From contig NZ_JBIWEX010000002.1 in assembly GCF_044762745.1 (NCBI RefSeq), forward strand, positions 186,001 to 250,000: 64,000 bases of DNA, in the 5' to 3' direction. The position numbers were made by a program, and so were the translations under genes. Under the pieces are notes generated by a model that saw only the letters and a program-made list of their open reading frames with translations, had not been told where the DNA came from and did not search any database. This DNA is from Psychrobacillus sp044762745 (GTDB lineage: Bacteria > Bacillota > Bacilli > Bacillales_A > Planococcaceae). Shown one piece after another: positions 35,096 through 43,171 of this stretch; the first letter of the stretch is position 1, and every line of letters begins with the position of its first letter.

Positions 35096-35148
35096 GAACG
35101 CTCCTCCTATTAACCATTGGCTATCGAGCATTCACTACATTTAAGTAA

Positions 35149-35217
35149 TTACTTAATAGCCATATCCTCTTTTGTGCTTACCGTTTGATTATGATTATTT
35201 AACTTGAACTTTTTCAT
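35149..35217 (-). CDS. possible 22-residue peptide
   Basis: ATG 35217 has AAAGGTGGG 7 bases upstream and the frame KKFKLNNHNQTVSTKEDMAI ends at TAA 35149. The ribosome site is good, but a peptide this short cannot be verified; it could be a gene remnant, a leader peptide or a signalling peptide. Family not recognised. Confidence 0.3.
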   Translation of the reverse strand: MKKFKLNNHNQTVSTKEDMAIK

Positions 35218-35421
35218 CAAAATCCCACCTTTCCTTGTTAAATAGATTATATAGAAATTTCAGTATTATTTCAATTTGAGAGTATTTCTTGTGCCACATA
35301 TATTTTATATTCCTATTCTAGACATATGAAAATTCATAACTTCTGTTTAATAAGGCATCTACTAGTTTATCAATCAGTTTCAATTATTTCATTTCTTTCC
35401 GATTAAGTTTAATATTCTTCA

Positions 35422-36360
35422 TCATTGTTTTTCTACACATTTAGTTGGATCTATTTTCTTCTCTTCCCATGTACCTTGCTTTCTTTTTATTAATTGAGAG
35501 ACCAACACATCAGTATCATTCGTTAATTGAACGAAAACGAACCGATAATCGTTTCCATCCGTGCCGATTATATCAATAAATTTCACATAATCTTCTCTTT
35601 TCGTTGGCAATCTAGTTTTAATGAGTTTGCACCATCCACCGTATTCCACATCGACAACATCCTCTCCTTGCTGACGCCAGCCATGATAAGCTGCACATAA
35701 AAAGTCTTCTCCTATCAAGTTGATGTTATCTATTTTGTATAGCCCGTCTTCTTTTCGAATGGAAATAGTACCGTAATGATATTCGAAAGCGGAAACACCT
35801 GTTGCCGTCCCAGTTATCGTTTCAAGTTCGATAAAAAATCGAATTGGTTGGTCGGCTTTTTGGTTGGGGAGTTTATATAATTTAATCAAGTTTGTATGAC
35901 CAATGCCTTCGAAAGAAGCAAGATACGTTGTATAGGGCATTTTTTGTTTATAACTTTCCGTGAAGAAATTGTACGCAATTGGAAATGGTATCTTTGCCCA
36001 TCCTACTGTGCCGCACCCTCCAATAAGCTGTTCTGTTAAGTTTTCAGCATCTCGTAAAATGCTAAAATAATGGAGGATTGCATTTTCCGGTGTATCTAAT
36101 AAGGACTGTGGCAGACTTATTTCATTATAGGTTTTTCCATAATAGGGATTGAAAAAGTGATAATCAAATAGCCTATGATTCAGAATGGAACGACGAGATG
36201 GGCGGAAATATTTTTCAGCATCTATCTGTTGGAGTGTTTCTTTTTCCTTTTTGTTTTCATGTTGGTCCAACGTTTGTTTTTGTCTTACTGCTCCCATTAC
36301 ATAAATGGTAGTATTATTATCATCATGCTTTTGAGATCTGAAACGCTTCATAAACCTCAT
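35422..36360 (-). CDS. hypothetical protein, 312 residues
   Basis: A soluble protein without signal peptide or membrane helix. The first ~60 residues are charged and probably disordered (KRFRSQKHDDNN, QHENKKEKETLQQ). The rest is a mixed alpha/beta domain with a conserved-looking stretch TEQLIGGCGTVGWAKIPF and paired strands near the C-terminus. I do not recognise the family. GGGGAG lies 8 bases before ATG 36360. Transcribed alone. Confidence 0.6.
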   Translation of the reverse strand: MRFMKRFRSQKHDDNNTTIYVMGAVRQKQTLDQHENKKEKETLQQIDAEKYFRPSRRSILNHRLFDYHFFNPYYGKTYNEISLPQSLLDTPENAILHYFSILRDAENLTEQLIGGCGTVGWAKIPFPIAYNFFTESYKQKMPYTTYLASFEGIGHTNLIKLYKLPNQKADQPIRFFIELETITGTATGVSAFEYHYGTISIRKEDGLYKIDNINLIGEDFLCAAYHGWRQQGEDVVDVEYGGWCKLIKTRLPTKREDYVKFIDIIGTDGNDYRFVFVQLTNDTDVLVSQLIKRKQGTWEEKKIDPTKCVEKQ

Positions 36361-36496
36361 TATACGACTCCCCTTATCTTCTATTGCTTATAGCATATTC
36401 CATAGACAAAAAAAGATAAGTGTCCCTTGATTGACGCAGAGTAACTCGTCGCCACTACTTTGAATCACTTCGAATTTCATGTGACACAGATAACAT

Positions 36497-36539
36497 AAAA
36501 GGCTGTTAAACCCATCTAGGTTTAACAGCCTTTATTTTC
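36497..36539. terminator. bidirectional terminator
   Basis: AAAAGGCTGTTAAACC and GGTTTAACAGCCTTT form a long perfect stem, downstream of the PH-domain gene. Confidence 0.85.
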
Positions 36540-36587
36540 TACGCGGGAAGTGACAATCGTTCATCTTGATTAATTAATTCTACGACA

Positions 36588-36965
36588 TTATTTCAAAACA
36601 TACGATGCTAGTACACTTTGTACTTTATAAATGTTCAATGATTTATTGAATTTCTTTTGAATCGGTGCCGCACTTCCAGATAGCCAAATTTTCAATTCGG
36701 CATCCAAGTCTAAAGTACCCGCTGTTTCAATCGAAAAATGTACGACACTTTTGTATGGAATAGTGTGATAATCCACCTTCTTACCAGTCATCCCTTGCTT
36801 GTCAATGAGTAATAGTCGTTTATCTGTAAAAACAATTAAATCTCGAATAAGCTTATACGCATGTTCTACTTTTTCAGATGGAACTAGTAAATCCCTTAGT
36901 TCTTGCTCGACTTTATCCAGTTCTACCTCTGATGCATTTCCCATTAAACCATCTAAGAATCCCAT
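36588..36965 (-). CDS. bacterial PH-domain protein (YvbH-like)
   Basis: A 125-residue protein of the bPH_1/YvbH type: helical start (MGFLDGLMGNASEVELDKVEQELRDLL) followed by the PH-like strands LIRDLIVFTDKRLLLIDKQGMTGKKVDYHTIPY. Start ATG 36965 has AAGGAG 8 bases before it; an ATG two codons upstream is too close. Function unknown. Confidence 0.8.
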   Translation of the reverse strand: MGFLDGLMGNASEVELDKVEQELRDLLVPSEKVEHAYKLIRDLIVFTDKRLLLIDKQGMTGKKVDYHTIPYKSVVHFSIETAGTLDLDAELKIWLSGSAAPIQKKFNKSLNIYKVQSVLASYVLK

Positions 36966-37035
36966 TTTCATCTCTCCTTTTGTTCATTTATTTTTTATCC
37001 TATTTTGTTGGTCCATTCTAATCATTTTAATATGT

Positions 37036-37102
37036 AAGATTAATGCAGAAGAAGTGGTCAAATGGAGTGGAGAATTTCGTGCGTGCTCCTTTAAATAATG
37101 CA
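37036..37102 (+). pseudogene. fragment of a luciferase-like flavin oxidoreductase
   Basis: KINAEEVVKWSGEFR followed after a frameshift by APLNNA matches KINEEEVINWSGQFRAPLKDA of the intact oxidoreductase at 26859-27917, including its codons. The frame breaks at a GTGC duplication (CGTGCGTGCTCC for CGTGCTCC). Only about 22 codons remain. Confidence 0.7.
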
Positions 37103-37111
37103 CTTTAGTGT

Positions 37112-37167
37112 GTTCCCTGTGCCGCAAAATTCACACGCTATTTAGAATTATTTGCGGCGCAGGGAAC
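37112..37167 (-). terminator. terminator of the DinB gene
   Basis: GTTCCCTGTGCCGCAAA and TTTGCGGCGCAGGGAAC pair over 16 bp with one G-U. Confidence 0.75.
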
Positions 37168-37169
37168 TA

Positions 37170-37640
37170 TTATTGCATCTCTTTTGTTGGCCCCATAACA
37201 CCAGGAACAGTTAAGCCAGCTTGACGTAGTAATACTGTCATTTGACCACGATGATGCGTTTGATGGTCGATTAAGCCACGTAAATGTTTCCCACGCAATG
37301 TTGGTCCAACAAATCCATTCACTTCTTCTAGTAGCATATCATCCGTTAACTTAGCTGCCTCTACTTTAAATGCTTCTACCATCTTTTCATAAGCTTGCAC
37401 AATCTCAGATACATCAGTTGGTACTGGTACATCGCGTCCAGGTGCTGGAATCTGAAGACCTGCAAAATGACCGTAAGCTCCTGCAGCACCTACTAAATGC
37501 CAAGCAAGCCAACCGAGCGTATTATGTCCTTCTTCTATCGCTTGGTCTAATTTATCATTTGTGATTGCTTTAATCACATTTAGTGTTCCCGCTGCTGAAA
37601 TTGTCCAGTCTTCTACAAAATCCTCTACTTTACGATACAC
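37170..37640 (-). CDS. DinB/YfiT-like metal-dependent hydrolase family protein
   Basis: A 156-residue four-helix protein with the DinB histidine pattern: GHNTLGWLAWHLVGAAG (His about 44 and 51) and GLIDHQTHHRGQMTVLLR near the C-terminus, which bind a metal ion. Members act as thiol transferases or detoxification factors (bacillithiol S-transferase family); the exact role is open. GTG 37640 is preferred (AGGAG 8 bases upstream) over the earlier GTG that overlaps the site. Confidence 0.83.
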   Translation of the reverse strand: MYRKVEDFVEDWTISAAGTLNVIKAITNDKLDQAIEEGHNTLGWLAWHLVGAAGAYGHFAGLQIPAPGRDVPVPTDVSEIVQAYEKMVEAFKVEAAKLTDDMLLEEVNGFVGPTLRGKHLRGLIDHQTHHRGQMTVLLRQAGLTVPGVMGPTKEMQ

Positions 37641-37782
37641 ACATATCACTCCTAATTTATTTTTTTCTCATTTCTATCGTAGCTATTATCTAAATAGTTT
37701 GCAAATTGTAACGTTCCCTTTTTTACACATAATTTTAAACACTATCCTAAATTATTTTAACGTTACATGTGGAATGGGGACA

Positions 37783-38349
37783 TTATGATTGGGAAGAGTG
37801 ACAAAAACAATTCAATGTATGATCATTCACCATTCCTACCGCCTGCATATAGGAGTAACAAATGGTACTACCTACAAATTTAAAGCCATCTTTTTTTAAC
37901 TGTTTGCTCATATTATCACTTACTTCGTTTGAAACGGGAACTTCTTTTCCTGTTTTCCAATGGTTAACCACTCGTTCATTGTTTACAAAACTCCATATAT
38001 AATTCGAAAATGAACCATATTCTTTTTGAATCCTCAAAAACGCCTTTGCATTTGTTACGACGCTTTGGATTTTCAACTTATTGCGCACAATACCAGTGTC
38101 TTCCCTTAATAATTGCAACTTTTCCTCTGTATAATAAATAATTTTTTCTGCCTCAAAATGATCAAACGCTTTTCGGTAATTTTCTCTTTTTTGTAAAATT
38201 GTCCACCAACTAAGTCCAGCTTGTGCACCTTCTAGGCACAACATTTCAAATAATAACCTATCATCAAATACAGGAACTCCCCATTCTTTATCGTGATACT
38301 CTATATATAAGGGTTCTTTTGTTGCTACCCACGCACATCGCTCAGTCAT
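37783..38349 (-). CDS. tag: DNA-3-methyladenine glycosylase I
   Basis: A 188-residue enzyme with the Tag pattern: RCAWVATKEPLYIEYHDKEWGVP at the N-terminus, GLSWWTILQKRENYRKAFDHF in the core and GFKFVGSTICYSYMQAVGMVNDHTLNCFCH at the end, which supplies the Cys/His zinc ligands. It removes 3-methyladenine from DNA. ATG 38349 follows GGGAGG. Single gene, AT-rich gap upstream. Confidence 0.92.
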   Translation of the reverse strand: MTERCAWVATKEPLYIEYHDKEWGVPVFDDRLLFEMLCLEGAQAGLSWWTILQKRENYRKAFDHFEAEKIIYYTEEKLQLLREDTGIVRNKLKIQSVVTNAKAFLRIQKEYGSFSNYIWSFVNNERVVNHWKTGKEVPVSNEVSDNMSKQLKKDGFKFVGSTICYSYMQAVGMVNDHTLNCFCHSSQS

Positions 38350-38588
38350 TTGCGATCCTCCCATTTCTCTATTATTTATAAAATCTACATTACGTCAAAA
38401 AAACAATAAATGCTTATTAGGCTTCGATTATACCACACATATGTTCTATATCATTAAATTGATTCACCAATTGGCAAATTAATTAAGTACCGAATAACCT
38501 TGTTTTAATGTGTCCAAATTTTGAATTCGTAGTTTAAACAGTAAAAATAATACTTACATCAGACGATTTATTTTTGTTATATTAAAAC

Positions 38589-38600
38589 AGACCGGTTGGT
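38589..38600. promoter_or_regulatory. LmrA/YxaF-type operator candidate
   Basis: AGACCGGTTGGT, with a perfect ACCGGT core, lies between a TTATATT-like -10 and the TetR start, similar to the AGACC..GGTCT boxes of LmrA/YxaF regulators. Confidence 0.45.
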
Positions 38601-38622
38601 ATGGAGAGGTGGTACTACGGAA

Positions 38623-39183
38623 ATGGATACTAAATCGCAGATAATCTACATCGCGACAAATCTTTTTCAACAGAAAGGATATAAGGGCGTAGGAGTAAAT
38701 GAAATATTAAATGCATGCAATATTACAAAAGGTGCGCTTTATCATCATTTTACGAATGGAAAAGAAGAACTACTCATCGCTTGTCTTCAGTCAATGGATC
38801 AAGCAATTACTACGGACATCGAAGTAATTTTCAAACAATATCAAACTACTGGGGAAGCCCTTTATGCGATGATTGAAAAATTAGTAAAAAACTTTGAACG
38901 AGAAGGTACGGTTAGTGGTTATACGTTTAGCAGCATTGTTAGTGAAATGGCATCCCTAAGTGAACCAGTTCGTAATACGCGTTCAGACCTTTACGCAAAA
39001 ATTCAAGGAATTTATATTAAAAAGTTAGTAGAAGATGGTTTTTCACCAGAAAATGCTGCTTCCATTGCGCTTATGATAACGGCATTTATCGAAGGTGGGA
39101 TAATGCTTTGTCTAACAGATAAAACAAGTGAACCACTGAAAGTTATTTTACATGTACTACCAAATTTATTGAAGGAGTTTTAA
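38623..39183 (+). CDS. TetR family regulator (LmrA/YxaF-like)
   Basis: A 186-residue regulator: HTH GYKGVGVNEILNACNITKGALYHHFTNGKEELL (residues 19-52), typical of the LmrA/YxaF subfamily, whose C-terminal domain binds antibiotics or flavonoids. Start ATG 38623 has GAGAGGTGG upstream. It is followed 4 bases later by the MFS exporter gene, so it controls its own operon. Confidence 0.86.
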   Translation: MDTKSQIIYIATNLFQQKGYKGVGVNEILNACNITKGALYHHFTNGKEELLIACLQSMDQAITTDIEVIFKQYQTTGEALYAMIEKLVKNFEREGTVSGYTFSSIVSEMASLSEPVRNTRSDLYAKIQGIYIKKLVEDGFSPENAASIALMITAFIEGGIMLCLTDKTSEPLKVILHVLPNLLKEF

Positions 39184-39187
39184 ATTA

Positions 39188-40606
39188 GTGAATACACAAA
39201 CCAACGCAATTCCAAATCAACAACAAATTAAAACCGGACCGATTATGGCTGCTCTTTTAGTTGCAGGATTTGTCGGACTTTTTAGTGAAACGGCATTAAA
39301 TATTGCCTTTACAGAATTAAGTAAAATATTCAGTGCCGATCCCACAACCATTCAGTGGTTAGCGACAGGATATTTTCTAACATTAGGTATTTTAATACCA
39401 GTAACAGGTATCTTGATGCAAAAATTTACAACAAGACAAATGTTTATGACTGCTATATTGTTAGCTCTTATAGGTGCAATATTAGCAGCAGTAGCACCAA
39501 CATTTAGTATTTTATTGGTGGCACGTATTATTCAAGCTGCAGGATTAGCCATTACTTTACCTTTAACGCAAAATGTTATTTTTACCATCTTCCCTCCAAA
39601 TAAACGTGGTGGCGCTATGGGACTCATGGGATTAGTTATGTTAGCTGGACCTGCACTTGGCCCAACTGTAGCAGGACTTATTTTAGATACATTATCATGG
39701 CATTGGATTTTCTGGGTTACAGTACCTTTCTTACTGTTTTCTCTTATTTTCGGACAAATATATTTAACGAATGTGAACGAAGTACGTAAGGTTTCGATTG
39801 ACGCACTATCTGTTATACTTTCGACGATTGCATTCGGTGGTATTGTATACGGATTTAGTGTATCTGGCGTTCACGGCTGGACAAGTGCAACGGTTTTAGG
39901 AACAATCATCATTGGATTGATAGCACTCATTATTTTTGCGATTCGTCAAACAAAAATGGAAACACCTACGATGAATCTAAGAGCATTTAAAACCCCACTA
40001 TTTGTTCTTGGCGTCGTAATGAGTTTTATTACGTTTTTTAATATGATGTCAATGCTTGTCATTTTACCAATGTATATGCAAATGGCTTTATTAATGGCCG
40101 CTTTTGCAACAGGTCTTATCCTTCTACCAGGTAGCTTACTTAACTGTATATTAGCTCCAACGATTGGTAGTTTATTTGACAAATATGGTCCGAGAGCAGT
40201 TATTACACCTGGAACAATTTTAGTAGTTATTGGTTATGTATTATACTCACAATTTAGTACAGAAACAGCTATATGGATGATTGCGGTAACGCATATTATC
40301 ATGATGTTAGGCATTGGAGCAGTTCTTGCTTCTGTACAAACAAATACGCTAAATTCTCTTCCTAAACAATACTATCCAGATGGAATTGCGATCACTCAAA
40401 CAATCCAACAAGTAGCTGGCGCTATTGGTATTGCAGTATTGGTATCAGTTTTCTCAGCAACACGGGGAAGTTACTTAGCAACAACTGCGAATGACTTGCC
40501 ACAAGCAGCAGCTGTGGGATCGTCACTAGTCTTCACAATCGGTTTAATATTAGCCATATTTAATGTTGTACTATCTTTCTTCCTGAAAAAACCCAATCAT
40601 CAATAA
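39188..40606 (+). CDS. MFS multidrug exporter, DHA2 family (LmrB-like)
   Basis: A 472-residue 14-helix transporter related to the one at 18420-19922 (shared PTTIQWLATGYFLTLGILIPVTG and GLVMLAGPALGPTVAGLIL motifs). GTG 39188 has AAGGAG 10 bases upstream, inside the end of the regulator gene, giving translational coupling. With the TetR gene it forms an lmrAB-like resistance operon; the substrate is unknown. Confidence 0.88.
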   Translation: MNTQTNAIPNQQQIKTGPIMAALLVAGFVGLFSETALNIAFTELSKIFSADPTTIQWLATGYFLTLGILIPVTGILMQKFTTRQMFMTAILLALIGAILAAVAPTFSILLVARIIQAAGLAITLPLTQNVIFTIFPPNKRGGAMGLMGLVMLAGPALGPTVAGLILDTLSWHWIFWVTVPFLLFSLIFGQIYLTNVNEVRKVSIDALSVILSTIAFGGIVYGFSVSGVHGWTSATVLGTIIIGLIALIIFAIRQTKMETPTMNLRAFKTPLFVLGVVMSFITFFNMMSMLVILPMYMQMALLMAAFATGLILLPGSLLNCILAPTIGSLFDKYGPRAVITPGTILVVIGYVLYSQFSTETAIWMIAVTHIIMMLGIGAVLASVQTNTLNSLPKQYYPDGIAITQTIQQVAGAIGIAVLVSVFSATRGSYLATTANDLPQAAAVGSSLVFTIGLILAIFNVVLSFFLKKPNHQ

Positions 40607-40657
40607 TAAAATCTTAAATGAAGGCACGAAAATCTACTAGAAGGAGAGATTAGACAA

Positions 40658-41095
40658 ATGGCAAATCATTATAAAAGTATTGTAGTAGCTATAGATGGTT
40701 CAAAAGAAGCGGAATACGCATTTCGTAAATCAATCGATGTTGCAAAACGTAACCAAGATTCCATATTAAACATAGTAAACGTAATCGATACTCGTGCCTT
40801 CGAAGCTTATGAACGCTCGAGTGTGGAAAGCGCGCAGCAACGTTCAGAGGAACTTTTAAATGGCTACAAGACACAGGCGGAAGCTGCAAGTCTTGAGAAC
40901 ATAAAGATAGTAGTCGAACATGGTTCTCCAAGAACGATCATTACGAAAGAGCTTGCAAAATCAGTCGATGCTGACTTAATAATCTGTGGTGCTACAGGAC
41001 TTAATAGTGTAGAACGATTTTTAATCGGATCCGTTTCAGAAGCTATTGTACGTTCTGCAACATGCGATGTACTAATTGTTCGTACTCCCGAATGA
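40658..41095 (+). CDS. universal stress protein (UspA family)
   Basis: A 145-residue Usp domain with the ATP-binding signature GATGLNSVERFLIGSVSEAI (G-2x-G-9x-GS) and the opening SIVVAIDGSKEAEYAF, so of the nucleotide-binding kind. AAGGAG precedes the ATG. It follows the exporter by 51 bases and may be read through from it, but it ends in its own terminator. Confidence 0.9.
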   Translation: MANHYKSIVVAIDGSKEAEYAFRKSIDVAKRNQDSILNIVNVIDTRAFEAYERSSVESAQQRSEELLNGYKTQAEAASLENIKIVVEHGSPRTIITKELAKSVDADLIICGATGLNSVERFLIGSVSEAIVRSATCDVLIVRTPE

Positions 41096-41106
41096 AGCAA
41101 ATTTTG

Positions 41107-41145
41107 AAAGAGCGTGTATGAGGATAAATCTCATACACGCTCTTT
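41107..41145 (+). terminator. terminator after the Usp gene
   Basis: AAAGAGCGTGTATGAG and CTCATACACGCTCTTT make a 16-bp perfect stem. Confidence 0.88.
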
Positions 41146-41171
41146 CGCTTTATGTTCTAGGTTATTAGAAA

Positions 41172-41600
41172 CTATAATCCCCAATCCAATTTTAGAAAAT
41201 CTTTAAGAAGTTTTAACTGTTCGGGACCTATCTTTTCGGCAATTTCTTTCTCTAAATTCGCCTTTAATGATTCATTTTTTTCATAACATTCTTCCCCTAA
41301 TTTGGTTAACCTAATGCACTTATCTTTCTTGTTATGTTCCGCATTACTAATTTCAACTAGTCCTTTAGCCTCCAAGCTTTTTATGAATTTATGTGTAGCT
41401 TGCCTGGAAATATCCACATGTTTGGTAACAAACGCAATAGTAGGCTGCTTTTTATAGATTCTTGACATGATGAACCACTCAGAATTCGACAAATAAATAG
41501 CACTGCTATCATTCCATAGTTTCTCCGTTATTTTTCTAAGTTGAAGATGTCGCTCGCTTAACACATCAATCAAATCCAAGTTTTCTATTTTTAAATCCAA
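41172..41600 (-). CDS. MarR family transcriptional regulator
   Basis: A 142-residue MarR protein: HTH TIAFVTKHVDISRQATHKFIKSLEAKGLVEI and wing NAEHNKKDKCIRLTKLGEE. Start uncertain: TTG 41600 has AGGAG 8 bases upstream, while the longer frame from 41630 would contain that site. Two near-identical palindromes upstream fit autoregulation and control of the divergent carD gene. Confidence 0.82.
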   Translation of the reverse strand: MDLKIENLDLIDVLSERHLQLRKITEKLWNDSSAIYLSNSEWFIMSRIYKKQPTIAFVTKHVDISRQATHKFIKSLEAKGLVEISNAEHNKKDKCIRLTKLGEECYEKNESLKANLEKEIAEKIGPEQLKLLKDFLKLDWGL

Positions 41601-41652
41601 CCAATTCACTCCTATATATTTCTTTGACACCTACTATATAAAACCTCCCTTA

Positions 41653-41720
41653 AATTGTCAACTAAATTGACAATTAAGCGAAATTGACGTAAAATAAAAT
41701 TGTAAACTAAATTGACAATT
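41653..41720. promoter_or_regulatory. twin MarR operators in the marR/carD gap
   Basis: AATTGTCAA-CTAAA-TTGACAATT at 41653-41675 is a perfect palindrome; AATTGTAAACTAAATTGACAATT at 41698-41720 is the same 23-mer with one change. They start 45 bp apart, one beside each divergent gene. Confidence 0.7.
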
Positions 41721-41741
41721 GTAGAGTAGGAGGCTAACACA

Positions 41742-42236
41742 ATGTTTAAGGTTGGAGATACTATTATTTATTCGGCACATGGGTTATGTGAAGTTGACGA
41801 TATATGTGAAAAAACCTATGGAGACAACACAAAGACTTATTATGTATTGCACCCACTTCAAAATTCGAAATTAATCATAAATATTCCTGTGGATAGTCAT
41901 CAAGTAATAATGCAAAAAGTGATGGAAAGAGAAGAAGCTGAAGAGATTTTACAATCCTTCCTACAACCAGGTATCGAGTGGATAGAAAATGTAAGACAAC
42001 GAACTAAACAATATAATAGCCTCGTAAACACAGGGGACCGTAAAAAAATTGCTAAAGTAGCTAATACGTTAATGAGAAAAAAACGTGAGGCCATTAGTAA
42101 CAAAAAGAAACTGTATGATTATGATCGGGTTCTTTTAGCAAACATACAAAATATTATGTTCCAGGAATTAGCGGTATCATTAGATACTTCCTATGAAGAG
42201 ATATCTAAAAAGGTTAAGCGCATGGTTAATCAGTAA
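41742..42236 (+). CDS. CarD family transcription factor (CarD/CdnL/TRCF RID domain)
   Basis: A 164-residue CarD protein. The N-terminal RNA-polymerase-interacting domain (MFKVGDTIIYSAHGLCEVDDICEKTY, then YYVLHPLQNSKLIINIPVD) is followed by the helical DNA-binding domain. Full family length. CarD proteins bind the RNA polymerase beta subunit and stabilise open promoters. Regulation by a divergent MarR protein through twin operators is unusual. GTAGGAGG precedes the ATG. Confidence 0.88.
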   Translation: MFKVGDTIIYSAHGLCEVDDICEKTYGDNTKTYYVLHPLQNSKLIINIPVDSHQVIMQKVMEREEAEEILQSFLQPGIEWIENVRQRTKQYNSLVNTGDRKKIAKVANTLMRKKREAISNKKKLYDYDRVLLANIQNIMFQELAVSLDTSYEEISKKVKRMVNQ

Positions 42237-42292
42237 GGAATATTAAATCACCTTATGACTGGCAATACAATAACAGAATGGAGAGTCATGGC

Positions 42293-42410
42293 ATGATAGC
42301 ACTTTATGTTACACCAGGTAGCACATACTGCAGAAAATGCAACATCAATTGAAAAAATGTTGGATAGTCAGACAAAACCTGATTTATTAATGTTGTTCAT
42401 ACAAAGATAA
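42293..42410 (+). pseudogene. truncated, frameshifted Spx/ArsC-like gene
   Basis: ATG 42293 follows GGAGAG at 7 bases and encodes IALYVTPGSTYCRKCNIN before a TGA, resembling the CxxC N-terminus of Spx/ArsC-type proteins. In another frame the sequence continues ENATSIEKMLDSQTKPDLLMLF to TAA 42408. Family assignment is tentative. Confidence 0.4.
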
Positions 42411-42468
42411 TATACTATAGTAACTTTACAAAAGTAAAAAAATGAATATTCGTCGCAAGCCATACAAA

Positions 42469-42505
42469 AACGGGGTACCAATCTCCATAAGATGTACACC
42501 CCGAA
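42469..42505 (-). terminator. terminator of the RraA-like gene
   Basis: CGGGGTGTAC and GTACCCCG arms (minus strand) form the stem, followed by TTTTTG. Confidence 0.75.
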
Positions 42506-42511
42506 TTTTTT

Positions 42512-42994
42512 TTATATAAGAGGGTTCTTTGAAAGAATAACCCCGTCCTCGTCCGCATACACATACTCTCCTGGCTTCCAGCTGACTCCACCGAAGTGAA
42601 GTATGCTATTACGTTCGCCGGTACCATCTTTTTTACTTTTTAGCGGATGTGTTCCTAACGCAAGAATGCCAACATCCATTTTAGCAAGCTCCACAGAATC
42701 TCTAACATAACCATTAATAATAACGCCCGCTAACTTTCTCGATTGCGCAATACCCGCTAAACGATCGCCTAAAAGCGCGCATCGATTAGAACCACGCCCA
42801 TCTACAACAATAACAGAACCTTCTTGTACGCTTTCAAGTGCTTCAACGACCAGCACATTATCCTCATACACATTTACAGTTTCAATTTTTCCAAAAAAAC
42901 GTGTCTTTTTTCCGAAAGAACGAAAAGCAATATCGCTAATTTGTAGTTCATCTGAATAGTCGTCACATAAATCAGTAGTTTTAAAGTCTAACAA
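42512..42994 (-). CDS. RraA-like / HMG-CHA aldolase family protein
   Basis: A 160-residue protein of the RraA family with VVDGRGSNRCALLGDRLAG, IINGYVRDSVELAKMDVGILALG and the G..R-D metal/substrate motif that in class II members is the 4-hydroxy-4-methyl-2-oxoglutarate/oxaloacetate lyase site. So it may be an aldolase or decarboxylase rather than an RNase E inhibitor, which would have no target here. TTG 42994 follows AGGAGG at 8 bases. Confidence 0.83.
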   Translation of the reverse strand: MLDFKTTDLCDDYSDELQISDIAFRSFGKKTRFFGKIETVNVYEDNVLVVEALESVQEGSVIVVDGRGSNRCALLGDRLAGIAQSRKLAGVIINGYVRDSVELAKMDVGILALGTHPLKSKKDGTGERNSILHFGGVSWKPGEYVYADEDGVILSKNPLI

Positions 42995-43125
42995 AGTGAA
43001 TTCCTCCTATTCTTTTTCTATTCTATATAATTCCACATTCGTTCCTAGTATCCTTTTTTAAAGTGGAAGCTTTTGAATAAAGCTTGTTCAAAAAAACGTA
43101 AGAATACCTTATTTATTAACAAATA

Positions 43126-43171
43126 GAAAGAATCTATTTTGAGTAGTTTCTCTCAAAACGGATTCTTTTCT
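43126..43171 (-). terminator. terminator of metS
   Basis: AAAAGAATC-with-GATTCTTTT and TTTTGAG/CTCAAAA make a two-part stem overlapping the metS stop. Confidence 0.7.
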
